DNA from: Proteiniclasticum sediminis
GTDB taxonomy: Bacteria; Bacillota; Clostridia; Clostridiales; Clostridiaceae
Reading direction: 5' to 3'
DNA length: 45,865 nucleotides
NCBI RefSeq assembly: GCF_018128025.1
Contig: NZ_JAGSCS010000019.1
Coordinates: 1 to 45,865 of the forward strand
Part shown: one piece after another, positions 26,919 through 35,523 of the stretch
How positions within the stretch are numbered: the first letter of the stretch is position 1
How the letters are laid out: every line of letters begins with the position of its first letter
Made by a program: the position numbers and the translations under genes
The notes under the pieces: model-generated
Database searches by the model: none
What the model was told of the DNA's origin: nothing
Seen by the model: the letters and a program-made list of their open reading frames with translations, nothing else

Positions 26919-26920
26919 AT

Positions 26921-27700
26921 ATGAGGATAGCGACTGTTGGGGATAATTGCATTGACTACTATCAGAATCTTGACCAAGGATTTCCAGGTGGAAACCCAGT
27001 GAACGTGGCGGTTTATCTTAAAAGACTCGGGGTTTCCTCATCCTATGTGGGGGTCATTGGAAATGACCGCTATGGAAAGATCCTCAAAGAAGCCTTGGCC
27101 AGTAAAGGTGTTGACCTGACTCATCTTTATGAAAAAGAGGGAAAGACAGCGGTCACCCAGGTAGAGCTTGTAGATGGTGAGCGTGTCTTCGGGGATTATG
27201 ACGAAGGAGTCCTGAAGGATTTTAAGCTCACAGAGGAGGATCTGGAGTTTTTAGCTAGCCATGATTTGGTGGTCAGTGGGATTTGGGGAAAAGTAGAAGA
27301 TCGCATGGTGGATTTGAAAAGTCGAGGATGTAGGATAGCCTTTGATTTCGCCACGAAACTCGAAGATCCTGTGAAGGAAGTGGCCATCCCCCATGTGGAT
27401 TATGCGTTCTTCGCTGCCGATGAAGATACCCCGGAACTGCGAAACTTCATGGAAATTGAACAGCGAAAAGGCCCCAAAATGGTGATTGTGACCCTCGGTG
27501 AGCAAGGGAGCATTGCCTATGATGGACAGTTTCATCGGTTTGGCATCGTTCCTTGTGAAGTTGTGGACTCCATGGGAGCTGGAGACAGCTACATTGCAGG
27601 ATTTCTTAAAGCGCTGCTGGAAGGGCAGACGATTGAAGAGTGCATGAAAAAGGGAGCAGAGAACAGTAGTGTAACCCTGGGCTATACGGGAGCCTGGTAG
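26921..27700 (+). CDS. frlD: Fructoselysine 6-kinase (PfkB family)
   Basis: The 259-aa protein aligns over its full length with E. coli FrlD: ATVGDNCIDYYQNLDQGFPG at the start, GGNPVNVAVYLKRLG, VFGDYDEGVLKDF, VTLGEQGSIAYDG, DSMGAGDSYIAGFL with catalytic Asp222, and the C-terminal GAW. It phosphorylates the C6 hydroxyl of fructoselysine, giving the substrate of FrlB. It is the canonical kinase; the one at 24003 is the diverged copy. Its stop is 5 bp before the next start. Confidence 0.9.
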   Translation: MRIATVGDNCIDYYQNLDQGFPGGNPVNVAVYLKRLGVSSSYVGVIGNDRYGKILKEALASKGVDLTHLYEKEGKTAVTQVELVDGERVFGDYDEGVLKDFKLTEEDLEFLASHDLVVSGIWGKVEDRMVDLKSRGCRIAFDFATKLEDPVKEVAIPHVDYAFFAADEDTPELRNFMEIEQRKGPKMVIVTLGEQGSIAYDGQFHRFGIVPCEVVDSMGAGDSYIAGFLKALLEGQTIEECMKKGAENSSVTLGYTGAW

Positions 27701-27705
27701 GAGGA

Positions 27706-29223
27706 ATGGTGAAGAGTATTATCGTAAAATCCAAGAATTTATTTGTGGAAGGCCAATGGATCAAGGGTTGGCTGAAAATTCATGAAGATCGGATTGTCCA
27801 GGTGGAGGAAGGCGAGTTAAGCGAAGAAGTGAGCGTCGGATCCCTCGTTCTCGATGCGGGGGAGGGATCCGTGATCCCCGGAATTGTTGATACTCACTGC
27901 TTTTTTATGGGGCAGTACTTTCTTCAAACAGGGGAAAATTTGAGCGGTTGGAGTGCTGAGCGAATTCTGTCGCATCTGCACTCCATGGAACCGAAGACCT
28001 ATTATATGGGCCGGCATGTAGATCCAGCGGTATGGGAATCTTTGCACCATGGCGAGATTCCCGAAGATTTCCCCGTGGTACTTTTTGATGACAGTGGGGA
28101 ACAGGTGCTTACCAATCATTCTGCCCAAGCCCGGTACGGCTTGCAGCCGGGAACCTGCACACTGGAAGATTGCTGGAAACTGATGGAAGATGTAATGACC
28201 GACCGCAGGGCCTTTTCCAAGGCTTTTCGGGATCATGCCCAGAAGCTTCAAAGACAAGGGGTAACTGCCATTAAAGAAGTGGTCTTTGATGATTCCTATG
28301 GGTATCTCCCGGCATTATCCGAAGACTTTCGGAAAAATGGTGCACCCCTAAGGGTGAAAGTCGTTAGCCAGCCTGTGGGAAAACCTTTCTCGGTGAATCA
28401 GGGAGAAGAGCTTCGGTGGAGTTATGACCAGCCCAACCTTTCCTTTGTCGGTTTTAATATGATGGTGGATGGATCCATGTCCCAAGAGGAGGCACACCTG
28501 GCAGATAATTACCTGGGGAAATCGTACACTGTGAGAACCTGCCCTGATTATCAGAAAATCCAAAAGCGAGTGAAGGCAGCCGATGAACGGGGACTTCGTT
28601 TCTCCCTCCATGCCCAGGGTGATCGAGCAGTGAAAGAAACCCTTGATATTATGGAGACTCTGGAGAAGGATCCATCGGGAAAGCTGAAAGTCCGGCATTC
28701 CATGACTGATTTGGAATTTGGACAAGCAGAAGATTTTCAGCGTATGGCCAGATTTGGTGTGGCTGCAGAGATCTATCCCCAAATCCAGAGTATTTATGAA
28801 GATATGAACGCGAAAATTGCCCTCATTCGGGGAGCCGTGGGTGATGACATCAGCAAAATTTGGAATCGGAAAGCTCTGGTGGAAGCTGGAGTTGTGGTGT
28901 CCTGTGCCACGGATCTTCCGCTTCTTTTTCCCAATCTGCCGGAATCGCTTTATCATGCCTGTGGAGGATGGTTTTCCCAGGGACAGGGTCCATTTCAGCC
29001 GGAAAATGGGATTACGCGAACAGACGTGATCACCGCCTGGACCACAGGAGGGGCGAAAGTTTTGTTTGAAGAAGAGGAAAGGAGAGGACGGCTGAAGGAA
29101 GGGTATAGTGCCGATGTAGCAATTTTCGACCGGGATCTCTCTGCGGAGCCTTGGGATCAGATCCGCGAGGCACAAATACAGTGGACAATTTTTGATGGAC
29201 AGATTGTATATGCTAAAGCATAA
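27706..29223 (+). CDS. YtcJ-like Amidohydro_3 family protein
   Basis: The 505-aa protein has the N-terminal beta-sandwich and TIM barrel of YtcJ-type amidohydrolases: GSVIPGIVDTHCFF, LHAQGDRAVKETLDIM, VRHSMTDLEF, SCATDLPLLFPNLPESLY and a C-terminal GYSADVAIFDRDL. The usual metal-binding HxH is HCF (His64, Phe66), so one ligand is missing, though later His and Asp motifs remain. Members hydrolyse amides or carbamates of varied compounds. Last gene of the frl operon, before a terminator. AGGAGG lies only 1 nt before the ATG; GTG 27709 is an alternative start. Substrate unknown. Confidence 0.8.
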   Translation: MVKSIIVKSKNLFVEGQWIKGWLKIHEDRIVQVEEGELSEEVSVGSLVLDAGEGSVIPGIVDTHCFFMGQYFLQTGENLSGWSAERILSHLHSMEPKTYYMGRHVDPAVWESLHHGEIPEDFPVVLFDDSGEQVLTNHSAQARYGLQPGTCTLEDCWKLMEDVMTDRRAFSKAFRDHAQKLQRQGVTAIKEVVFDDSYGYLPALSEDFRKNGAPLRVKVVSQPVGKPFSVNQGEELRWSYDQPNLSFVGFNMMVDGSMSQEEAHLADNYLGKSYTVRTCPDYQKIQKRVKAADERGLRFSLHAQGDRAVKETLDIMETLEKDPSGKLKVRHSMTDLEFGQAEDFQRMARFGVAAEIYPQIQSIYEDMNAKIALIRGAVGDDISKIWNRKALVEAGVVVSCATDLPLLFPNLPESLYHACGGWFSQGQGPFQPENGITRTDVITAWTTGGAKVLFEEEERRGRLKEGYSADVAIFDRDLSAEPWDQIREAQIQWTIFDGQIVYAKA

Positions 29224-29246
29224 GGATGATCATCTCATATAACCTG

Positions 29247-29281
29247 TAAAAACATCTCTTTAATAAAGAGGTGTTTTTTAT
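29247..29281 (+). terminator. Terminator of the frl operon
   Basis: AAAAACATCTCTTT pairs with AAAGAGGTGTTTTT around AAT, ending in a T run. Confidence 0.88.
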
Positions 29282-29311
29282 TGTGATGTACGCAACAACC
29301 GAAGGTGACTA

Positions 29312-29339
29312 CTGACGAGCGGGAATCCTGGTGTATAAT
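29312..29339 (+). promoter_or_regulatory. Promoter of the YihY-family gene
   Basis: CTGACG (29312-29317), a 16-bp spacer and a perfect TATAAT (29334-29339). Confidence 0.6.
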
Positions 29340-29371
29340 GAAGGAAACGGACAGAAAGGAGAGGAAAAAGC

Positions 29372-30352
29372 ATGGCCAAGTCCCTCGTCAAGAAGAGCTG
29401 GCAGTTTCTGGCAGGGTTTTTAAAGAAACTGGACAACGACCACAGCATCGCCTATGCCTATGAGCTGACTTATGGGCTTCTTTTGGCGATTTTTCCTTTT
29501 CTGATCTTCCTCTTTACCCTCATCGCCTATCTGGGACTGGACGCCACCTATATTCTCCAGCTGCTGCAGGAAAATCTGCCCCAGGATATCTACAAGCTTA
29601 TTTCCGGCACCGTGGTGGACCTGGTGGAGGTGCAGCGCACGGGCCTTTTGTCCCTGTCGGTTTTTCTGGCCATTTATACCTCCTCCGGAGGTTTTCGGGC
29701 TTACATGACCGGGATTAACACCGCCATGGGCTATCGGGACCGGCGGAATATTCTCTATCGCTATGCGGTCTCCATCCTATGGGTGCTCCTTTTGGCGCTG
29801 ACCATTCTCCTGGGCCTGGTGGGTATCGTCTTTGGCCGCCAGATCCTGGATCTGCTCGTGGCCTATTTCCCGCATTTTCCGGTGAAGGGCCTCCTGGAGG
29901 TTCTCCGGATCCTGGTGCCGGTGACGCTGCTCTTTCTGATCCTCACCCTCACCTACATGTTCATCCCGGTGAAGAGCATACGCTTTCGCCATGCCTTCCC
30001 CGGAGCTCTTTTCGCCACGGGGGCCTGGATCACCGTCACCTTGGCCTTTTCGTACTATGTCTCGAACTTTGCCAACTATTCCCGGTTCTATGGCGCCATG
30101 GGTGCGGTCATTGCCCTACTCTTATGGCTTTCCCTCACCTCCATCATCATGATTCTGGGGGCCAGCCTCAATGCCTATCTCATCACCTTAAGAAAAATCG
30201 GCAACCCCTATGTGCGGGGAGTCCGGGATCGGATCATCCAGCGGAAGCAAAAGGCAGAAGTTCCCCAGGAAGCTCCCCCAGACAAGTTCGGGGAGCTTCG
30301 GAAAAGTCTGGAGGAAGCCCTGAAGGAAGACGATCCATCGGCAGAAGAGTAA
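29372..30352 (+). CDS. YihY/BrkB family inner membrane protein
   Basis: The 326-aa protein has about six membrane helices and the family pattern: AYAYELTYGLLLAIFPFLIF in the first helix, FRAYMTGINTAMGYRDRRN, the paired helix FYGAMGAVIALLLWLSLTSI, and ILGASLNAYL. A charged cytoplasmic tail rich in Glu and Lys follows. Family members were once called ribonuclease BN in error; their role is unknown, and some are tied to envelope or complement resistance. It has its own promoter, and GAAAGGAG sets the ATG. Confidence 0.88.
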   Translation: MAKSLVKKSWQFLAGFLKKLDNDHSIAYAYELTYGLLLAIFPFLIFLFTLIAYLGLDATYILQLLQENLPQDIYKLISGTVVDLVEVQRTGLLSLSVFLAIYTSSGGFRAYMTGINTAMGYRDRRNILYRYAVSILWVLLLALTILLGLVGIVFGRQILDLLVAYFPHFPVKGLLEVLRILVPVTLLFLILTLTYMFIPVKSIRFRHAFPGALFATGAWITVTLAFSYYVSNFANYSRFYGAMGAVIALLLWLSLTSIIMILGASLNAYLITLRKIGNPYVRGVRDRIIQRKQKAEVPQEAPPDKFGELRKSLEEALKEDDPSAEE

Positions 30353-30445
30353 ACGAACTAGATTTGAAGAAACTTACATCAATGGAAGATTGAAATGTTT
30401 AACTTACGTGAAATGCAGGTTTGATCGTTGAAGGAGTGTGAAGAG

Positions 30446-30823
30446 ATGATCCGGGGAACAGGAATCGATATGATCGAAATTCAGCGCATTCAGGAAGCCT
30501 TTGACACGCCGAAGAAGCGGGCGAGGGTCTTTACGGAAAAGGAGCTTCAGCTGCTGGGAGAGGGGAATCCCTCCCGCATGGCGGGTTTCTTTGCGGCCAA
30601 GGAAGCTCTGGCCAAGGCCCTGGGCACGGGGATTTCCGGTTTTGGATTCCGGGATATCGAAGTACGAAAGGACACGGCAGGAAAACCCTACTTTGATCCC
30701 GAACACCTGGCTCCGCTTCTTTTAGCCAAGCTGGGCTCCACGGCCTTTGTCGTCCATCTCACCATTTCCCACGACCGGGAACGGGCCGTGGCCATGGTCA
30801 TCATTGAGGAGGGAGAACCATGA
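30446..30823 (+). CDS. acpS: Holo-[acyl-carrier-protein] synthase
   Basis: The 125-aa protein starts MIRGTGIDMIEIQRI with the Mg-binding Asp, and FFAAKEALAKALG holds the second ligand. It transfers phosphopantetheine from CoA to acyl carrier protein. ATG 30446 lies 9 nt after AAGGAG; the TTG at 30428 lies before that site and is rejected. The stop overlaps nnr by 4 bp. The acpS-nnr-alr order is common in Firmicutes. Confidence 0.93.
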   Translation: MIRGTGIDMIEIQRIQEAFDTPKKRARVFTEKELQLLGEGNPSRMAGFFAAKEALAKALGTGISGFGFRDIEVRKDTAGKPYFDPEHLAPLLLAKLGSTAFVVHLTISHDRERAVAMVIIEEGEP

Positions 30824-32367
30824 GAATCGCAGACAGTGCGACCATGCGCCTGCTGGATGAGCGGTGCCAGACCGATTACGGCATCCCCGGAATTTTGCTC
30901 ATGGAAGGAGCAGCCCGGGCTCTGCTGAAACATCTAAACCTGGAGAAAACGTATTTTGTGGTGGTCTGCGGACCCGGGAACAACGGCGGCGACGGGTTAG
31001 CCTTGGCGCGCCTGTTAAAAGCCTTGGGCAAGGAAGTAGATGTTTTTTCCCTGCGGCCGCCCCTGAGTTACCCCAGGGAAGCGGGAGTCTATGGCGAAAT
31101 TCTGGTGAAAGCCGGGATCTCCCATCAGGTGCTGTCGCCGGAAGAGTCCCTGTGGTCCTTCAGCGAAGCTCTGAAGGATGCGGACGTCCTGGTGGATGCC
31201 CTGTGGGGAACGGGCCTCACCCGGCCGCTCCCCGATTTTGTCCAGAAAATCATCCGGCTCATGAATGACTTTTCCCCAAAAATCATCGCCGTGGATGTGC
31301 CCTCAGGGCTCCAGGCCGATACGGGAAAACCCCTGCCGGAAGCTGTCCACGCGGCAAAAACCGTCACCTTTGAATGCCTAAAGACCGGATTTTTCCAGGA
31401 AGAGGCCCAAAGATATCTCGGGCAGGTGGTGGTGGAACCCATTGGGATTCCCGCATCCCTAAAGGAAGAAGTTCTTCCGCCCTACTGGGTGACGGAGCCG
31501 GAGGACCTGCAGCGAATCATCCCCCTGCGGGATCGAAGCGGGTATAAGAACTGTTACGGCCACTGTCTGGTGGTGGCCGGGTCTCCCGGGTATACGGGGG
31601 CTGCTCTTCTTTGCGCCGAAGCGGCCGTGGCCGCCGGATCAGGTCTCGTGACGCTCTGTGCCCATGAGGAAGCCCTGGATCTTCTTGTTCCTCGTCTTAC
31701 GGAAGTTATGAGCCTATATCCCGAAAACCTAGAGCAGGGAACAAAAAAGGCCGATGTCATCGCCTTGGGTCCCGGCCTGGGAAATTCCCCGGCGACTTTT
31801 AACCTCCTTCTCCAGGTGCTGAAGACCCTGCTGGAAGAAGGAAAAACGGGAACGACCCTGGTCCTTGATGCGGATGGTCTCAACGTGCTCCAGGGAAGAA
31901 CCGATCTTTTGAAGGACATCATTTGTCCCGTGATCATTACCCCCCACCCAGGGGAAATGGCCAGACTCACGGGGAAAACCCGGGCGGAGATCCACGATGA
32001 CCGTGTGGGAATAGCCCGGGCCTTTGCCCGGGAGCATGGCGTCATCGTGGTGCTGAAAGGGCACCGTACGGTGATCACCGACGGGATCCGCGTACAGATC
32101 AATCCCACGGGATCCTCCGCCATGGCCCAGGGGGGCATGGGCGATGCCCTTACGGGAATCATCGCCTCCTTCGCCGGCCAGGGGATTTCCCCCTGGGATG
32201 CCGCCGTCGCTGGGGTGTATCTCCATGGCCACATCGGCGATCTTCTGGCCAAAGAGCGCTACAGCGTAAAACCCTCGGAAATCATTGCCGCACTGCCGAA
32301 GGTCATGGGCCAGGTAGTTCGTCGGGGAGATCCGGTGGAAAACAGCTTGGGGAATATGATAAGATAA
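30820..32367 (+). CDS. nnr: Bifunctional NAD(P)H-hydrate epimerase/dehydratase
   Basis: The 515-aa fusion repairs damaged NADH and NADPH. The N-terminal YjeF epimerase domain (about 1-210) has VVVCGPGNNGGDGLALARLL and VDALWGTGL. The C-terminal ribokinase-like dehydratase domain (about 230-505) has ITPHPGEMARLTG, LKGHRTVITDG and AQGGMGDALTGIIASF. It is coupled to acpS by an ATGA overlap; alr follows after 59 bp. Confidence 0.94.
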   Translation: MRIADSATMRLLDERCQTDYGIPGILLMEGAARALLKHLNLEKTYFVVVCGPGNNGGDGLALARLLKALGKEVDVFSLRPPLSYPREAGVYGEILVKAGISHQVLSPEESLWSFSEALKDADVLVDALWGTGLTRPLPDFVQKIIRLMNDFSPKIIAVDVPSGLQADTGKPLPEAVHAAKTVTFECLKTGFFQEEAQRYLGQVVVEPIGIPASLKEEVLPPYWVTEPEDLQRIIPLRDRSGYKNCYGHCLVVAGSPGYTGAALLCAEAAVAAGSGLVTLCAHEEALDLLVPRLTEVMSLYPENLEQGTKKADVIALGPGLGNSPATFNLLLQVLKTLLEEGKTGTTLVLDADGLNVLQGRTDLLKDIICPVIITPHPGEMARLTGKTRAEIHDDRVGIARAFAREHGVIVVLKGHRTVITDGIRVQINPTGSSAMAQGGMGDALTGIIASFAGQGISPWDAAVAGVYLHGHIGDLLAKERYSVKPSEIIAALPKVMGQVVRRGDPVENSLGNMIR

Positions 32368-32426
32368 GAAGCGGACAGATGTCCAAGATGAGAGAAAAGG
32401 AGCGAAGGGGAAACCCGTGAAACGCA

Positions 32427-33590
32427 ATGTACAAAAAGATCAGGCCCCTTTGGGCGGAAATCAATCTGGACCACTTGGCCTTCAATGTCCGAAAGATTAA
32501 AGAAAAAGTCGGCGATGCGCAGATCATCGCCATTGTGAAAGCCGATGCCTACGGCCACGGCGCGCCGGAAGTGGTGGAAACCATGAAGGAAGCCGGAGCT
32601 GAAGCCTTTGGCGTGGCCGTGATTACCGAGGCTCTCCAGCTTCGGGACCGGGGCTTGACGGCCCCCCTCATGGTGCTCAGCTACACTCCGGAGGATTTTC
32701 TTCCCGAGGCGGTGGAAAAGAACATCATCCTCAACTGCCTGGATTATGCCTATGCGGTGAAAATGAACGAGGCGGCGGCCAAGGTCCAAAAAATCGCCAA
32801 GGTTCTCATTTCCATCGATACAGGTATCGGCCGGCTGGGCTTCTCTCCAGACGAAGAGAGCCTGAGGGAAATTCAGCGCATCGCGCAGCTTCCCCATCTG
32901 GAGATGGAGGGCATCTATACCCATTTTGCCTCCTCCGATGCGGCGGACAAGACCCTTTCCCACCTGCAGCTGGACAAATACAAAGCCGCTGTGGAACGGC
33001 TCCGGGAACTGGGCGTCTACTTCAACCACTACCATGCGGCCAACAGCGGAGCGGTGGTGGATCTGGAAGAGACCTACTTTGACAGCGTCCGTCCTGGCAT
33101 TCTCCTCTACGGGTATTACCCGTCGCCGGAAGTCATGAAGGAGAAGCTGGAACTGAAGCCCGTCATGACCCTGAAGGGACTCATCATCCAGCTGAAGTCC
33201 GTGCCCAAGGGCACGGGAATCAGCTATGGCCACCGATTTGTCACCACCCGGGAGGAAACCCTCATCGCCACGATCCCCGTGGGCTATGCCGACGGGTATT
33301 TCCGCGGTCTTTCGGGAAAAGCCCAGGTGCTGGTCCACGGCATTCCCTGTCCCCAGGTGGGGTCCGTCTGCATGGACCACATCATGGTGGATGTGACGGA
33401 CGTACCGGGAGTGGCTGCCCTGGACGAAGTGGTCTTACTGGGCGAGGATCAGGGCGTCGTCTTCAATGCGGAGAACATGGCCGAGATTCTGGGAACCATT
33501 CCCTATGAGATCGTCTGCGCCGTCTCCAAGCGGGTACCGCGGATCTATGTGAAAAATGGCCAAGAAGTGAACCGAAAAAGCTATGTGTAG
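32427..33590 (+). CDS. alr: Alanine racemase
   Basis: The 387-aa fold-III PLP enzyme carries the PLP Lys38 in VKADAYGHG and the second catalytic base Tyr in GISYGHRFVT, plus SVCMDHIMVDVTDV. It makes D-alanine for peptidoglycan. The only in-frame ATG near the start lies unusually far (about 16-24 nt) from GGAG and GGGG candidates, so initiation may be weak or may use another codon; homology supports MYKKIRPLWAEINLDHL as the true start. Confidence 0.93.
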   Translation: MYKKIRPLWAEINLDHLAFNVRKIKEKVGDAQIIAIVKADAYGHGAPEVVETMKEAGAEAFGVAVITEALQLRDRGLTAPLMVLSYTPEDFLPEAVEKNIILNCLDYAYAVKMNEAAAKVQKIAKVLISIDTGIGRLGFSPDEESLREIQRIAQLPHLEMEGIYTHFASSDAADKTLSHLQLDKYKAAVERLRELGVYFNHYHAANSGAVVDLEETYFDSVRPGILLYGYYPSPEVMKEKLELKPVMTLKGLIIQLKSVPKGTGISYGHRFVTTREETLIATIPVGYADGYFRGLSGKAQVLVHGIPCPQVGSVCMDHIMVDVTDVPGVAALDEVVLLGEDQGVVFNAENMAEILGTIPYEIVCAVSKRVPRIYVKNGQEVNRKSYV

Positions 33591-33597
33591 GTGAAAC

Positions 33598-34458
33598 ATG
33601 AAAGCATACCGATCCTATTTCTTCATCACCCTGGGCGCGATGCTGGTGGCCATGGCCATTCAGCTCTTCTTCATCCCCAATCAGATTGCCCCCGGGGGCG
33701 TATCGGGAATCGGCCTCATTTTGAACCGGCTGATCCCGGCGGTTTCCGTCTCCACCTATGTCCTGGGGCTGAATATCCTCCTCTTCATCGTCGCTTTTCG
33801 CATTCTGGGCGGCGGCTTCGGATTTAAGACGCTCTATGCCAGCTTCTCCCTGTCCATCTTCATGTGGATTCTGGAGAATGTCATCCGGCCGGCGAACATC
33901 ACCGAGGATCTCATGCTGGCGTCATTAGTGGGGATTCTCCTGTTGGGCACGGGACTGGGGCTCGTCTTCAACCAGGACGCCTCCACGGGCGGCACGGATA
34001 TTGTAGCGAAGATCCTCCAGAAGTATTTTCACCTCTCCATGGGTCTTTCCATGACCCTCATCGACCTCCTGGTGGTCCTTCTGGTGGCCCTCATGTTTGG
34101 GCTGGAGCGGGGACTCTATGCAGGGCTTGCCACCTTCCTCAACGGTGTGGTCATCAACCGGGTGGTGGGGGGTTTCAATGAAAAGAAACAGGTCTTCATC
34201 ATCTCCTCGGAAAAGGAGAAAATTCGGGCCTTCATCGTCCATGAGATCGAGCGGGGGGCTACCATTTTCACCGGAGAAGGCGCATTTTCCGGGGAATCCA
34301 ACTATGTCATCTACAGCGTCCTCTCCACCAAGGAGTTTGTACGCCTGAAAACCTTCCTTCGGGAAAATGTTCCCGAAGCTTTCATCACCGTCAGCAGCAC
34401 CACGGAGGTGCTGGGCCAGGGCTTCAGTCTGCCGAAGCGGCCCAAGGATAAGCAGTAA
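33598..34458 (+). CDS. YitT family membrane protein (copy 1)
   Basis: The 286-aa protein has five to six N-terminal membrane helices (IAPGGVSGIGLILN, FNQDASTGGTDIVAKILQKY) and a C-terminal soluble DUF2179 domain (about 205-275; KQVFIISSEKEKIRAFIVHE). YitT proteins are widespread in Firmicutes; their substrate is unproven and DUF2179 may bind a small ligand. It starts 7 bp after alr with a weak ribosome site (GTAGGTGAAAC). A same-length paralogue follows. Confidence 0.88.
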   Translation: MKAYRSYFFITLGAMLVAMAIQLFFIPNQIAPGGVSGIGLILNRLIPAVSVSTYVLGLNILLFIVAFRILGGGFGFKTLYASFSLSIFMWILENVIRPANITEDLMLASLVGILLLGTGLGLVFNQDASTGGTDIVAKILQKYFHLSMGLSMTLIDLLVVLLVALMFGLERGLYAGLATFLNGVVINRVVGGFNEKKQVFIISSEKEKIRAFIVHEIERGATIFTGEGAFSGESNYVIYSVLSTKEFVRLKTFLRENVPEAFITVSSTTEVLGQGFSLPKRPKDKQ

Positions 34459-34477
34459 GCGCGAAAGGGGGTTCCTC

Positions 34478-35338
34478 ATGAATCCGAAACTTCTCAATGC
34501 CTTCAAGGACTACACCATGATCACCATCGGGATCATCCTGGTGGCCCTGGGGCTGGAATATTTCCATATCCCCCACAACATCGCCGCCGGCGGGGTGTCG
34601 GGCCTGGCCATCATCATCAACAGTTTTCTCCCTCAGGTGCCCGTGGGGGCCATCATCCTCACCCTGAACCTGGTACTTTTCCTCGTGGCGTTTCTCACCC
34701 TGGGAGGGGGCTTTGGGGCAAAAACCCTCTACGCCTCCTTTGGCATGTCCCTCTTCATGTGGGTGGTGGAGCGGTTTTATCCCCCGGTGATTCTCACGGA
34801 GGATCTCTTCATCAATGCTGCCGTGGGGACGATCATCATCGGCATCGGCATGTCCCTGGTCTTCAACTTTGGGGCCTCCACAGGAGGGACGGACATCCTG
34901 GCGAAGATCCTCAGCAAGTATTTCCATTTTGACATCGGCAAGTCGCTGCTTCTGGTGGATTTCTTCATCGGTTTGGGCGGCGTGCTGACCTTCGGCATCA
35001 CGGCCGGACTCTATGCTCTTCTTTGCATCATCTTCAACGGCGCCCTCATCGACCGCTTCATTGACGGCTTCAACACCGCCAAGGAGCTCATGATCATCAG
35101 CCGGAAAGAAGGGGAGATCATCGACTTCATCATCCACGAGCTGGACCGCTCCTGCACCGTACTCAACGGTTACGGCGGCTACACCAGCGAGGATATTCAG
35201 GTGCTTTATGCGGTGCTCTACCGCCGGGACTACATTCGGCTGCGAAATTTCATCCGGGAAATCGACCCCCGGGCCTTTATTTCCGTCAATGAGGTCCATG
35301 AGGTCTTGGGCGAGGGCTTTAAAGATATCAAGCTGTAA
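34478..35338 (+). CDS. YitT family membrane protein (copy 2)
   Basis: This 286-aa protein has the same layout as copy 1 (IAAGGVSGLAIIINS, FNFGASTGGTDILAKILSKY, then DUF2179 with KELMIISRKEGEIIDFIIHE). Conserved GGVSG and ASTGGTDI motifs show a tandem duplication, but overall divergence is large, so the event is old. ATG 34478 follows AAAGGGGG; the longer open frame upstream lies within copy 1. The two may work as a heteromer. Confidence 0.88.
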   Translation: MNPKLLNAFKDYTMITIGIILVALGLEYFHIPHNIAAGGVSGLAIIINSFLPQVPVGAIILTLNLVLFLVAFLTLGGGFGAKTLYASFGMSLFMWVVERFYPPVILTEDLFINAAVGTIIIGIGMSLVFNFGASTGGTDILAKILSKYFHFDIGKSLLLVDFFIGLGGVLTFGITAGLYALLCIIFNGALIDRFIDGFNTAKELMIISRKEGEIIDFIIHELDRSCTVLNGYGGYTSEDIQVLYAVLYRRDYIRLRNFIREIDPRAFISVNEVHEVLGEGFKDIKL

Positions 35339-35394
35339 CTGTCTTGATATCCCAAAGGAAAGAAAGATTTCTTCATAAAATCTTTACATGCCTG

Positions 35395-35403
35395 TGGCAT
35401 AAT
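35395..35403 (+). promoter_or_regulatory. Extended -10 promoter of ftsEX
   Basis: TGG-CATAAT (hexamer 35398-35403) is an extended -10; no convincing -35 is present. Transcripts would carry a leader of about 110 nt. Confidence 0.5.
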
Positions 35404-35422
35404 GAATACTCGTGGAGCAGTG

Positions 35423-35481
35423 GGTCCATGGGGAAACGGACCGCCCGGCCCAGGCCGGCGCACTTTTCGTGCGGCATCGGC
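35423..35481 (+). promoter_or_regulatory. Structured GC-rich leader before ftsE
   Basis: Successive short inverted repeats are packed here: GGTCC/GGACC (35423-35442), CCGG/CCGG (35445-35458) and CGCAC/GTGCG (35459-35473). The last can be extended by GCCG/CGGC to 35481. The stretch is far richer in GC than the AT-rich sequence around it. No T run follows, so it is not a simple terminator. I do not recognise the RNA class. Confidence 0.5.
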
Positions 35482-35523
35482 AAAAACAGGGAACTTCATC
35501 AATCAAATACCGGGAGATGTGAA

